DNA of 64,000 nucleotides from Methylobacillus sp. MM3 (GTDB lineage Bacteria > Pseudomonadota > Gammaproteobacteria > Burkholderiales > Methylophilaceae). Shown here piece by piece: positions 17,715 to 25,884 of this stretch (its first letter is position 1; each line of letters starts with the position of its first letter). The position numbers and the translations under genes were made by a program. The notes beneath the pieces are model-generated. The model worked only from the letters and a program-made list of their open reading frames with translations, made no database searches and was not told the DNA's origin. The stretch is from assembly GCF_001645185.1 (NCBI RefSeq), contig NZ_LXTQ01000057.1, positions 116,381-180,380 on the forward strand, read 5' to 3'.

Positions 17715-19799
17715 ATGTTGGTCAACATAGCGGTATTCAGCTACGCCACGGCGGCCGTGGCGTTCGTGTTCTTGTCCGTGCTGCTGCTGACCAGCTGGCG
17801 CGGCCGCTTGCACGGCATGATGCTCACATCGGCCTGCCTGCTGTCCGCGGCCTGGGCGACGGCCATTGCCTATCATGTCGCCTCGGGTCTGCCTTTGTCC
17901 TTCCTGACCGATGCCTTTGGAATTTTGCGGAATGCGGGCTGGGCGGTTTTCCTGATCATGCTGCTGGGGCCGTTGAAGCCGGCAGAGGCGGTTTCAGTGG
18001 CCAGGCACCGGCCGTTCGTGGTGGCCATCGCCGCGTTTTACCTGTTGCTCATTGTTGCGACCGTTTATTTCTATTGGGCGGGATTGAATCCCTACGGGGT
18101 TGTCGCCTTTGTGACCAGTATCGTCGGGCGCGTGGCGATGGCGGTGATCGGCATGATCCTGGTGGAGCAGCTATACCGCAATACGCCGCCGAAGGAGCGC
18201 TGGGGCATCAAATACCTCTGCCTGGGCATAGGCGGAATGTTCGCTTACGATTTCTATCTGTACAGCGACGCCATGCTTTTCCGGCAGCTCAATCCTGAAA
18301 TCTGGGCGGCACGCGGGGCCGTCAATGCCTTGATCGTGCCTCTCATTGCTATCGCGGCCGCGCGCAATCCGCGCTGGTCGTTGGGCATCTCGGTATCGCG
18401 CCGCATCCTGTTTCATTCCGCAGCCTTGTTCGGCGCGGCTTTTTACTTGCTCGCCATGGCCGCCGCTGGTTATTTGTTGCGGATTTTCGGAGGGAGCTGG
18501 GGCACCTTCCTGCAAGCGGTTTTCCTGTTCGGCGCGGTGATTCTGCTGGCGAGCGTGCTGTTTTCGGGCACCTTGCGCTCCTGGCTGAAGGTATTCATCA
18601 GCAAGCATTTCTACAGTTACAACTACGATTACCGGGAAGAATGGCTGCGCTTCACCCGTACCTTGTCCGATGACGGGCAAGGGTTGGGCGAACGTGCCGT
18701 CCAAGCCATTGCCGAGCTGGTGGAGAGCCCCGGCGGCGGCTTGTGGATATTGCGGGAGCCCGGCAATTACGAACCGGTGACGCACTGGAATATTCCGGTG
18801 GGACAGCGTATCGAGCCAGCCGAGAGCGCGTTCTGCCGGTTTCTGGAAACCCGGCAATGGGTCATCGACCTGCAGGAATATCAGGCCAGCCCCGAGCGCT
18901 ATGGCGCCTGCCCCATGCCGCAGTGGTTGTCGTCGATTCCCAAGGCATGGCTGGTAGTGCCGCTCATGCTGCATCGGAAACTGTTCGGTTTCGTGGTGCT
19001 GACGCAGCCCAGAAGCAAGGTCAAGCTGAACTGGGAAGTGAGCGACCTGCTCAAGATCGCCGGCAACCAGGCCGCCAGCTATCTGGCGCAGCAGGAAGCG
19101 GCGAATGCGCTGCTGGTGGCGCGCCAGTTCGAATCCTTTAATCGGATGTCGACCTTTGTCGTACATGACCTGAAAAACCTGGTTTCCCAGTTGTCGCTGC
19201 TGCTATCCAATGCCGAAAAGCACAAGGCCAATCCGGAGTTCCAGAAAGACATGCTCGAAACGGTGGACCTCTCGGTGCAGAAGATGCGGCGATTGCTGCA
19301 GAAGCTCAGTGCCGGAAACAGCATGGAGCAGCCGGTGCCGCTGCTGATCGAAAAGGTCTTGCAGCAGGCCGTGGCCGATAAATCGGTCGCCGAGCCGAAG
19401 CCGGTGCTGGAGATACAGGACGGCAGCCTGGAAGTATTGGCCAACCGGGCCAGCCTCGAACGGGTGATCGGACACCTGATCCAGAATGCGATTGAAGCGA
19501 CGCCCAAGGACGGGCAAGTGGTGGTAAGCCTTGCCAAAAAGGAGGGTACCGCCATTGTCGAGGTGCGGGATACCGGTCATGGCATGAGCGCGGAGTTCAT
19601 GCATGAACGCCTGTTCAAGCCTTTCGAGTCCACGAAAGCGGCAGGCATGGGGATAGGGGTGTTCGAAAGCAGGGAATATATCCATGAGCTGGGTGGTCAG
19701 GTTGAAGTGGCCAGCAGCGAGACTAACGGTACCACTTTCCGTGTCATTCTGCCGTTGTACAGCGGAAATGACGCCGTCGAGAAAGCCGTTTACGGGTAA
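17715..19799 (+). CDS. prsK: XrtA/PEP-CTERM system sensor histidine kinase PrsK
   Basis: A 694-residue kinase. About eight membrane helices occupy the first 300 residues, followed by a GAF-like segment and a transmitter. The phospho-acceptor is H484 in FVVHDLKNLVSQLS. ATP-binding boxes are NAIEATPKDG (N), DTGHGMSAEF (G1) and AAGMGIGVFESREYI (G2). Family knowledge pairs PrsK with the sigma-54 activator PrsR in exosortase A organisms. The ATG at 17715 begins the first membrane segment (MLVNIAVFSY); it is 19 bases after the preceding gene. The signal it senses is unknown. Confidence 0.92.
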   Translation: MLVNIAVFSYATAAVAFVFLSVLLLTSWRGRLHGMMLTSACLLSAAWATAIAYHVASGLPLSFLTDAFGILRNAGWAVFLIMLLGPLKPAEAVSVARHRPFVVAIAAFYLLLIVATVYFYWAGLNPYGVVAFVTSIVGRVAMAVIGMILVEQLYRNTPPKERWGIKYLCLGIGGMFAYDFYLYSDAMLFRQLNPEIWAARGAVNALIVPLIAIAAARNPRWSLGISVSRRILFHSAALFGAAFYLLAMAAAGYLLRIFGGSWGTFLQAVFLFGAVILLASVLFSGTLRSWLKVFISKHFYSYNYDYREEWLRFTRTLSDDGQGLGERAVQAIAELVESPGGGLWILREPGNYEPVTHWNIPVGQRIEPAESAFCRFLETRQWVIDLQEYQASPERYGACPMPQWLSSIPKAWLVVPLMLHRKLFGFVVLTQPRSKVKLNWEVSDLLKIAGNQAASYLAQQEAANALLVARQFESFNRMSTFVVHDLKNLVSQLSLLLSNAEKHKANPEFQKDMLETVDLSVQKMRRLLQKLSAGNSMEQPVPLLIEKVLQQAVADKSVAEPKPVLEIQDGSLEVLANRASLERVIGHLIQNAIEATPKDGQVVVSLAKKEGTAIVEVRDTGHGMSAEFMHERLFKPFESTKAAGMGIGVFESREYIHELGGQVEVASSETNGTTFRVILPLYSGNDAVEKAVYG

Positions 19800-19882
19800 G
19801 AGGCTGGAGTCGCGACTCGTGCCTGGCCTGCGCGCACTGCATGGCCGGCGCACTTTTGTTTACTACTGAAATAGGCTTCTAA

Positions 19883-21235
19883 ATGAAACAGGACAAAAGA
19901 AATCTGCTGATCATCGAAGACGACCCGGGCCTGCAAAAGCAGCTGCGCTGGAGTTTTGACGCCTACAGCGTGCAGGTGGCGCAGGACCGCGAAAGTGCGC
20001 TGGCGATGGTGCGGCGGTACGAGCCGGCCGTGGCGACCATGGATCTCGGGCTGCCGCCGGATCCGGATGGCGCCACCGAAGGGCTGGCCACGCTGCAACA
20101 GATACTCGCGCTCGCGCCGGATACCAAGGTGATCGTGCTGACCGGCAATCAGGATCACGCCAATGCGGTAAAGGCCATCGGCCTGGGCGCTTACGATTTT
20201 CACCAGAAGCCTTGCGACCCGGAACTGCTGGGGCTGGTGATCGAACGGGCGTTTTTCCTCCATGCCTTGCAGCAGGAAAATCGCGGGCTGTTGCAGTCGC
20301 AGGCGGATTCCCCCATGTCCGGCATCATCAGCCGCGATCCGGGTATGCTCAAAGTCTGCCGCAATGTGGAAAAAGTGGCGCCTGCGGATGCCGCCGTGAT
20401 GCTGCTGGGTGACAGCGGAACGGGCAAGGAGGTGCTGGCGCGCGCGCTGCACCAATTGAGCCCTCGTGCGAGCAAGCGCTTTATCGCCATCAATTGCGCG
20501 GCTATCCCGGAAAACCTGCTGGAGAGCGAGCTGTTCGGCTATGAGAAGGGCTCCTATACCGGTGCTGCCAAGCAGACCCTGGGCAAAATCGAACTGGCCA
20601 GCGGCGGTACGTTTTTTCTCGACGAGGTAGGCGATCTGCCGATGCCCCTGCAGGCGAAACTGTTGCGCTTTTTGCAGGAAAGGGTCATTGAACGCGTCGG
20701 CGGGCGCGAGGAAATCCCCGTCGACGTGCGCGTTGTCTGCGCTACGCACCAGAACCTGCAAGAGCTGATCGCGGAGAAGCGTTTCCGCGAAGACCTGTAT
20801 TACCGGCTGAGCGAGATCGTGATCCCGATCCCGCCGCTGCGCGACCGGGTGGGGGACGCCGCTCTGCTGGCGCATCACTTCAAGAACAAGTTCAGTGCCC
20901 AGGAAGGATCTTACGCGCTGGGTTTCAGCGCCGAGGCGCTGGCCCTGATCGAGAGCTATCCGTGGCCGGGTAATGTGCGGGAGATGGAAAACTGCATCAA
21001 GCGTGCCGTGATCATGGCCGAAGGGCCGCAAATCACTGCGGAGGATCTCGGACTGCCGACGGTATCCGCGCCGGAAATGCCGATCAATCTGCGCCAAGTG
21101 CGCGATGAGGCCGAATACAAGGCGCTGGTAAAGGCGCTTGCGCGCGTGGACGGCAATATCCTCAGGGCGGCGGAGTTGCTCGGCGTCAGCCGCCCGACGC
21201 TTTACGACCTGATGAGCCGCCATGGAATCAAGTAA
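19883..21235 (+). CDS. prsR: PEP-CTERM-box sigma-54-dependent response regulator PrsR
   Basis: A 450-residue three-domain regulator. The receiver has phospho-acceptor D54 (ATMDLGLPP) with acidic pair D13/D14 and K109. The AAA+ domain has Walker A GDSGTGKE (176-183), LESELFGYEKGSYTGA (sigma-54 contact loop) and GGTFFLDEVGDLP (Walker B). The C-terminal Fis-type helix-turn-helix is LLGVSRPTLYDLMSRHGIK. The contact loop is GSYTGA rather than the usual GAFTGA. PrsR is known to activate sigma-54 promoters of PEP-CTERM genes. It lies 83 bases after prsK, its presumed cognate kinase. Confidence 0.93.
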   Translation: MKQDKRNLLIIEDDPGLQKQLRWSFDAYSVQVAQDRESALAMVRRYEPAVATMDLGLPPDPDGATEGLATLQQILALAPDTKVIVLTGNQDHANAVKAIGLGAYDFHQKPCDPELLGLVIERAFFLHALQQENRGLLQSQADSPMSGIISRDPGMLKVCRNVEKVAPADAAVMLLGDSGTGKEVLARALHQLSPRASKRFIAINCAAIPENLLESELFGYEKGSYTGAAKQTLGKIELASGGTFFLDEVGDLPMPLQAKLLRFLQERVIERVGGREEIPVDVRVVCATHQNLQELIAEKRFREDLYYRLSEIVIPIPPLRDRVGDAALLAHHFKNKFSAQEGSYALGFSAEALALIESYPWPGNVREMENCIKRAVIMAEGPQITAEDLGLPTVSAPEMPINLRQVRDEAEYKALVKALARVDGNILRAAELLGVSRPTLYDLMSRHGIK

Positions 21236-21265
21236 ATCGTTTTGCAGCGCTGCCGTGCGGCATCC

Positions 21266-22045
21266 ATGAGCACGAGCGCCATGGATGTCGTCCGGATGCT
21301 GGTGTTGCCGCCGCTGAGTCTCTTCCTGCTCTATGGCGCAGGATGGATATTGCGATTCTGGTGGCTGCGGCTTGGGCGCATCGTGTGCGGCGGAGCACTC
21401 GCCTTGCTATTTGTATTGTGTACCAACGCCGGGGCATGGCTGTTGCTGCGCCCGCTGGAAAACCTCGAACCGCCGCTGGAATCCGCGAACGGGGCACAGG
21501 CGATCGTCGTGCTATCCGCCGGACGGCTCGAAAACAGCCCGGAGTATGGCGGCCTGGATATCCCGGACTATATCGGGCTCGCCCGGGCGCGCTACGCGGC
21601 GAAACTGCAACGGGAAACCGGTCTCCCGCTGCTGGTTTCAGGCGGTTACGGAAAGACGGGCAAGCGCGACATATCGTTGGCAAGCGGCATGGCGCACGTC
21701 CTGCAGGAAGATTTCGCGACGCCTGTGCAATGGATCGAAGACAAATCGGACAATACAGCGCAAAACGCAGCATTTTCGGCGGCGATTCTTCGGCAAGCCG
21801 GCGTGCGCCGCATATTGCTGGTGACCGATGCCATGCATATGCGCCGCTCCCGGGTGGCGTTCGCCCACGAAGGCCTGGAGGTGATCGGCGCTCCCACCCT
21901 GTTCTTCAGCCGGGAGCGATTGGAAGTGCTTGATTTTCTGCCGGGTTCCGAGGGGCTGCGCCGCTCCCGGTATGCGGCCCATGAATGGCTGGGCATGGCC
22001 TGGTATGGGCTGCAATACGCGTTGGCGCGAGCCTTCAGGGAATGA
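21266..22045 (+). CDS. DUF218 / YdcF-family membrane protein
   Basis: A 259-residue protein with two N-terminal membrane helices (MLVLPPLSLFLLYGAGWIL; GGALALLFVLCTNAGAWLLL) and a DUF218 domain from about residue 70. Family signatures are AIVVLSAGR, PLLVSGGYGK, DKSDNTAQNAAFSA and LLVTDAMHMRRSR. E. coli relatives (SanA, ElyC/YcbC) act in envelope or polysaccharide carrier metabolism, but the reaction is not known. The start is uncertain among 21242, 21266 and 21281; no clear ribosome site distinguishes them. It sits within the EPS run and ends 14 bases before the beta-helix gene. Confidence 0.85.
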   Translation: MSTSAMDVVRMLVLPPLSLFLLYGAGWILRFWWLRLGRIVCGGALALLFVLCTNAGAWLLLRPLENLEPPLESANGAQAIVVLSAGRLENSPEYGGLDIPDYIGLARARYAAKLQRETGLPLLVSGGYGKTGKRDISLASGMAHVLQEDFATPVQWIEDKSDNTAQNAAFSAAILRQAGVRRILLVTDAMHMRRSRVAFAHEGLEVIGAPTLFFSRERLEVLDFLPGSEGLRRSRYAAHEWLGMAWYGLQYALARAFRE

Positions 22046-22059
22046 TCGAGGAGCTTGAA

Positions 22060-23220
22060 ATGAACCAAAATCTTGCACGAATGCGCTTTCTGGTTTGCGG
22101 CAGCCTGCTGCTGGCGATTTCCGGGTTTTTCAATGCGGCGGACGCCGCCACGCTGCAAGTGGGAGTGGGCAAGAAATACCTGTCTCCCAGTATTGCGGCG
22201 AAATACACGCGAGACGGCGATATCGTCGAAATCGATGCCGGCGTTTATCCCAAGGATGTCGCCCTATGGAAGCATAACAACCTCACGCTGCGCGGGGTCG
22301 GCGGCATGGCGCATATGCAGGCGGATGGCGCGAGTGTGGCAGGCAAGGGCATCTGGCTGATCAAGGGCAATAACATCACCATCGAAAACATCGAGTTTTC
22401 CGGCGCCAGGGTGCGGGACAGAAACGGTTCGGGGGTTCGGGCGGAAGGTACCGGCCTTACGATACGCAACTGCTACTTTCACGATAACCAGAACGGCATC
22501 CTGACCGGCTCGAATAAAAACAGCGACATCGTGGTCGAAAACAGCGAGTTCGCCAACAACGGAGCCGGCGACGGCAAGACCCACAACATGTATATCGGCG
22601 CGGTGCGCAGTTTCACGCTCAAATACAGCTACAGCCATCATTCGCGCATCGGCCACACCGTCAAGACCCGCGCCCAGACCAACTACATCCTGTACAACCG
22701 CATCACGGATGAATATGACGGCAATTCCAGCTACAACATCGATATCTCCAACGGCGGCATCGCCTACGTGATCGGTAACCTGGTCCAGCAAGGCCAGATA
22801 TCGGAGAACTCCGGCATCATCAGTTACGGCGCGGAAGGCCTGAAATACGACGCCAACGAGTTTTATCTCGTCAACAACACCGTGGTCAATGATCGTCCGC
22901 AAGGCGGGGCGTTCGTCTTCGTCAAACCCGGCACCAACCCGGCGCGCATTGTGAATAATCTGTTTATCGGAAGAGGCGTGATCAACGCCGCGGGGGCGGA
23001 GCAATCGAACAATGTCCGGGGCGACAAGAACGAGCTGATTTCACCCCTGGCCTACGACTACCACCTGCGACTGAAAGCCGAAGCCCTGAATGCCGGCATC
23101 GAGCCGGGAACCGCGAACGGTTTCTCTTTGCAACCCACCGAGCAATACGTGCACAAGGCCGGCAGTGAGCCGCGCCCCGTGGCAGGCAAGATCGACGTGG
23201 GGGCGTATGAGCATGAGTGA
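22060..23220 (+). CDS. Exported right-handed parallel beta-helix protein
   Basis: A 386-residue protein with a signal peptide (FLVCGSLLLAISGFF ... ADA). A repeated right-handed beta-helix follows: NNLTLRGVGG, NNITIENIEFSG, TGLTIRNCYFHDN, SDIVVENSEFANNG and later coils. Such folds bind or cleave acidic polysaccharides (pectate/alginate lyase type). Catalytic residues cannot be assigned from sequence alone. The start at 22060 has GAGGAGC upstream. It lies between DUF218 and deacetylase genes in the EPS run, so a polysaccharide lyase, epimerase or binding role is plausible. Confidence 0.82.
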   Translation: MNQNLARMRFLVCGSLLLAISGFFNAADAATLQVGVGKKYLSPSIAAKYTRDGDIVEIDAGVYPKDVALWKHNNLTLRGVGGMAHMQADGASVAGKGIWLIKGNNITIENIEFSGARVRDRNGSGVRAEGTGLTIRNCYFHDNQNGILTGSNKNSDIVVENSEFANNGAGDGKTHNMYIGAVRSFTLKYSYSHHSRIGHTVKTRAQTNYILYNRITDEYDGNSSYNIDISNGGIAYVIGNLVQQGQISENSGIISYGAEGLKYDANEFYLVNNTVVNDRPQGGAFVFVKPGTNPARIVNNLFIGRGVINAAGAEQSNNVRGDKNELISPLAYDYHLRLKAEALNAGIEPGTANGFSLQPTEQYVHKAGSEPRPVAGKIDVGAYEHE

Positions 23221-23235
23221 TCCGTTCCGCAGCCG

Positions 23236-24210
23236 ATGATCGACACGCTCGCGAATCCGCTCTACCGATTACTCGGAAACCGGCTCGCCCCGGAGGGGCC
23301 GGAGGGGTGTCTCAGCATCCTGATCTTTCATCGCGTGCTCGCGACGCCGGACCCGCTCTTCCCGCACGAAGCCACCGCCGATACGTTCGACGCCCATATG
23401 TCCCTGCTGAAAGCCGTGTTCAACGTGCTGCCGCTTGCCGAGGCGGTCGAACGGCTGAAAACAGGCTCGCTGCCCGCCCGTGCCGCCAGCATCACTTTCG
23501 ATGACGGCTATGCGGACAACGTCACCATCGCGCTCCCCATCTTGCAGCGGCACGGCCTGCCGGCGACGTTTTTCATTGCCACGGCCTATCTCGATGGCGG
23601 CCGCATGTTCAACGATACGGTGATCGAAGCTATCCGCCGCACCCCGCACGATCAGCTTGATCTGAATGCACTCGGCCTGGGACAGCACGATCTGGGCTCG
23701 TCCGAAGCCCGGGCCCGTGCCATTGGCCAGATATTGCCCAAGGTAAAACCCCTGCCGCCGGATGAGCGCGAGATAACCGTCGCGCGGCTTTGCGATCTCG
23801 CCGATTGCGGCCCGCTTCCGGAAGATATGATGATGACCACCAATCAGCTCCGCAGCCTGCATGACACCGGCATGGACATCGGCGCCCATACCGCCCGCCA
23901 CCCCATCCTCGCCAAAATGGACGACGACGCGGTGCGCAAGGAGATTGCCGAGGGCAAGGCGTTTCTCGAAGCGACGGTGGGAAAGCGGATACGACTGTTT
24001 GCCTACCCCAACGGCAAGCCCGGAAAAGATTATTTGCCAGAGCAGGCGGCGATTGTCCGCAAGCTGGGCTTCGAGGGTGCGCTTTCCACACAGCCGGGTG
24101 TCGCCGTCAGGACAAGCGATCCGTTCCAGTTGCCCCGATTCACCCCATGGAGCAGAAACGCATATCGTTTCATCCCATCGTTGTTAGGCAATCTTGCGAC
24201 GAAGATATGA
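23236..24210 (+). CDS. Polysaccharide deacetylase (NodB family)
   Basis: A 324-residue carbohydrate esterase family 4 protein. The NodB motif SITFDDGYADN carries the catalytic base and metal Asp, and GAHTARHPIL carries the metal histidines. The segment ATFFIATAYLDGG is typical. There is no signal peptide. It is the last gene of the plus-strand EPS run and is followed by the cassette island. It differs from the XrtA-type deacetylase at 58799-59674. It probably removes N-acetyl groups from a sugar intermediate or polymer. Confidence 0.88.
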   Translation: MIDTLANPLYRLLGNRLAPEGPEGCLSILIFHRVLATPDPLFPHEATADTFDAHMSLLKAVFNVLPLAEAVERLKTGSLPARAASITFDDGYADNVTIALPILQRHGLPATFFIATAYLDGGRMFNDTVIEAIRRTPHDQLDLNALGLGQHDLGSSEARARAIGQILPKVKPLPPDEREITVARLCDLADCGPLPEDMMMTTNQLRSLHDTGMDIGAHTARHPILAKMDDDAVRKEIAEGKAFLEATVGKRIRLFAYPNGKPGKDYLPEQAAIVRKLGFEGALSTQPGVAVRTSDPFQLPRFTPWSRNAYRFIPSLLGNLATKI

Positions 24211-24288
24211 AGCGGTTACCGAGTCAGCGCTCTCATAATTCATCGACTAGGCGCACCATAAATCTGTGTTTTTTGGGATATCAACAAG

Positions 24289-24307
24289 CTTATGCGATAC
24301 GCATAAG
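24289..24307. repeat. Perfect 8-bp dyad at the start of the cassette island
   Basis: CTTATGCG-ata-CGCATAAG forms an exact dyad in A+T-rich sequence between the deacetylase gene and the first small reading frame. It could be an operator for a dimeric regulator. No regulator gene is adjacent. The rest of 24211-24351 shows nothing recognisable. Confidence 0.35.
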
Positions 24308-24351
24308 TTAATGTATTTAATCAATTTAATTGGTGACCGCCTTGCGTTTTC

Positions 24352-24603
24352 ATGAAGATGCTGCAATGCTTGCGGCTGATCTTTCTGTGCTCGCCAAAGT
24401 TAAAGAGTGGTAAGTGCTGGGCTTACGATATTTCACATGGCTATACATTTCCCAGTGGTCAACTATCTGTTCCCATAGGGGGGAAGCCCGTGATGGTAAA
24501 TCTCAACAAAAGCTACACATTCAGCTGGGAGAAATTCGGCTCGCTGTGGTTTACAGAAATTGAAGATGTGCATGCCTCCCATTCATCAATGGGGACGCGC
24601 TAA
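24352..24603 (+). CDS. Uncertain small hypothetical protein in cassette island
   Basis: An open frame of 83 codons with no recognised family. The 5' half is poorly supported: a competing frame through 24323-24408 (…FHEDAAMLAADLSVLAKVKEW) could instead be the tail of a lost gene. The 3' half (LNKSYTFSWEKFGSLWFTEI) looks more protein-like. The frame ends inside the hairpin AATGGGGAC…GTCCCCATT (24588-24615). Base composition is lower in G+C than in the flanking EPS genes. It may be a decayed cassette gene. Confidence 0.3.
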   Translation: MKMLQCLRLIFLCSPKLKSGKCWAYDISHGYTFPSGQLSVPIGGKPVMVNLNKSYTFSWEKFGSLWFTEIEDVHASHSSMGTR

Positions 24604-24615
24604 AGTGTCCCCATT
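24588..24615. repeat. 9-bp stem hairpin AATGGGGAC / GTCCCCATT
   Basis: A perfect 9-bp stem with a 10-base loop lies just before the GTTAGGC core at 24624-24630. From memory, stems built on TGGGGAC/GTCCCCA recur as intergenic repeats near RAYT-type or IS200-like elements, but no such transposase is here. Confidence 0.4.
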
Positions 24616-24623
24616 ATGCCCGC

Positions 24624-24630
24624 GTTAGGC
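24624..24630 (+). other. Solitary attC core half-site GTTAGGC (cassette junction)
   Basis: GTTAGGC matches the R' core (GTTRRRY) where the integron integrase recombines. A start codon follows 6 bases later, as in gene cassettes. No clean partner GCCTAAC was found within about 130 bases upstream, so the rest of this attC is degenerate or lost. Confidence 0.5.
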
Positions 24631-24635
24631 GCCAA

Positions 24636-24800
24636 ATGATTGATGATATAGTTGAAATTGCCGTCGCAGCATCGGCTGACATAGCTATTGACAAGGTCGC
24701 CAAGCGTCACCGTTGGGTGCGCATTATGCGTGCAATTATTGGGCTACTATTTGTAGCTTTAATTTTTGCATTAATTTTGGTTACTTTTAAATATTCATAA
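24636..24800 (+). CDS. Cassette-encoded 54-residue small membrane protein
   Basis: ATG at 24636 opens a 54-codon frame ending in TAA at 24800, 6 bases after the cassette junction. The product has a short soluble N-terminus (IDDIVEIAVAASADIAIDKV), a basic stretch (AKRHRWVRIMRA) and one strong membrane helix (IIGLLFVALIFALILVTF). This is a positive-inside, single-pass microprotein. No family is recognised. It is flanked by the core site at 24624 and a complete attC at 24859-24981, the normal cassette arrangement. Confidence 0.6.
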   Translation: MIDDIVEIAVAASADIAIDKVAKRHRWVRIMRAIIGLLFVALIFALILVTFKYS

Positions 24801-24858
24801 TGTTTCTGTACGCACCACTACGTTTCCGGCTATTCATGCTTGTCGCTTCATGGTTACA

Positions 24859-24981
24859 GCCTAACCCCGCAGTCAAGCGGGCCTGGCCGAATAGCTACGT
24901 CTTTACGGCGAACGGTGACTTCAACTCTTTCGGCTCCGGCCATCGCTCCGGGCGGCCAGCCCCTTACTTTCGACGTTAGGC
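24859..24981 (+). other. attC recombination site (123 bp)
   Basis: The site begins GCCTAAC (24859-24865) and ends GTTAGGC (24975-24981), the inverted R'' and R' cores. The inner boxes also pair: GTCAAGCGGG near the left, and CCCCTTACTTTCGAC near the right. The central part forms further stem-loops. A new coding frame begins 8 bases after it. The imperfect palindrome and core spacing are those of integron attC sites. Confidence 0.85.
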
Positions 24982-24988
24982 ACCTCCA

Positions 24989-25327
24989 ATGCGAATTTGG
25001 CTAAGTATTGTGGGGCTGTTGCTTCTTGCAGGGTGTGATGGACCTTTTAGCCATGAAGAAACAGAAGCTAAAAATCAGCTTCTCTTGCTAGCCCCATTAG
25101 GTTCTGATGCGAGACAAGCGAAACCTATCCTTGAAGAAAAAGGCTTCAAATGCCATTGGGTACCGAATAGTACATTTTCAGGCATCAAGGGTCGTCATGA
25201 TTTCCTGTACTGTGACTTAGAAAAACTGGTGGGAGTGCTTGTGTCCAGGCGATGGCAACTTGCTCTTATTCATAAAGATTTCGTGGTTACAAATGCCAAG
25301 TTCGGAATTAGCCTCACAGGGCTATGA
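24989..25327 (+). CDS. Cassette-encoded putative lipoprotein
   Basis: A 112-residue protein with a lipoprotein signal (MRIWLSIVGLLLLAGCDG): the lipobox LAGC places the mature N-terminus at C16. The remainder (PLGSDARQAKPILEEKGFKC and FLYCDLEKLVGVLVSRRWQL) matches no family I recognise. Two cysteines (in FKCHW and LYCDL) could form a disulfide in the periplasm. The gene lies between two attC sites and ends 6 bases before the second, so it is a complete gene cassette. Its G+C content is below that of the EPS genes, indicating transfer. Confidence 0.75.
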   Translation: MRIWLSIVGLLLLAGCDGPFSHEETEAKNQLLLLAPLGSDARQAKPILEEKGFKCHWVPNSTFSGIKGRHDFLYCDLEKLVGVLVSRRWQLALIHKDFVVTNAKFGISLTGL

Positions 25328-25333
25328 ATTGAT

Positions 25334-25393
25334 GCCTAACTCAACCATCAAGCGGAGCGTCTAAAACGCGGCTCCTTATGTCGAACGTTAGCC
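25334..25393 (+). other. attC recombination site (60 bp)
   Basis: The short classic form: GCCTAAC (25334-25340), the left inner box TCAACCATCAAGCGGA, a small loop and the right inner box CTCCTTATGTCGAAC, then GTTAGCC (25387-25393). Both halves closely match the textbook attC consensus. The next coding frame begins 4 bases later. Confidence 0.92.
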
Positions 25394-25397
25394 TTTC

Positions 25398-25859
25398 ATG
25401 ACACCATCCCGCCCAATCGATATCTGCCTTGCGGCTATAGTTGCATTCGCCATGGCTGCATTTGTCTTAATTGAAGGTGATGCTCTCTACATTGGCCTTT
25501 GGTACTACCTATTTGTGCCATTTGCTATTCTTGGCCTCTGCGCAATTATTCGGCCCAAACCTTTCTTCTTCTTCGGTGCCTCTCTCGCCTTATCCATCAC
25601 GTTTATTTCCTACTTGCTCATTAACTGGGGAGCCTCTCGCCCAGATGGCTTACTTGGATTAGGACATCTTTTCTCATTGCCCGGTGCATTGATCGGGGCC
25701 CTCATTGCTGCGAGCATATCAAAGCGCCATGTCTTCGTTGGCAGCCCTTTAGCAACAATCGTGGGATTTTTGGGTGTAAGCCTTGGCTTCCTCAGCAACC
25801 AACTCCTGGTTTGCAACACCGTCATGTGGTGCGGGCCTTTGTCACTCTCGCTCAAATGA
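25398..25859 (+). CDS. Cassette-encoded multi-pass membrane protein
   Basis: A 153-residue protein with about four to five membrane helices (ICLAAIVAFAMAAFVLI, LWYYLFVPFAILGLCAII, FFGASLALSITFISYLLI, LPGALIGALIAASI, ATIVGFLGVSLGFL). No family is recognised. It follows an attC site by 4 bases, so it is the gene of a third cassette. No attC was found between its stop and the convergent flavoprotein gene, so the cassette's 3' end appears lost or fixed. Confidence 0.72.
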   Translation: MTPSRPIDICLAAIVAFAMAAFVLIEGDALYIGLWYYLFVPFAILGLCAIIRPKPFFFFGASLALSITFISYLLINWGASRPDGLLGLGHLFSLPGALIGALIAASISKRHVFVGSPLATIVGFLGVSLGFLSNQLLVCNTVMWCGPLSLSLK

Positions 25860-25884
25860 TAATAATGCCCGCTGACACCAGCTT

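Noticed and set aside
16397..17728. Long minus-strand open frame over the sugar-phosphate transferase gene
   Set aside because: Shadow frame; the plus-strand protein has the full transferase signature.
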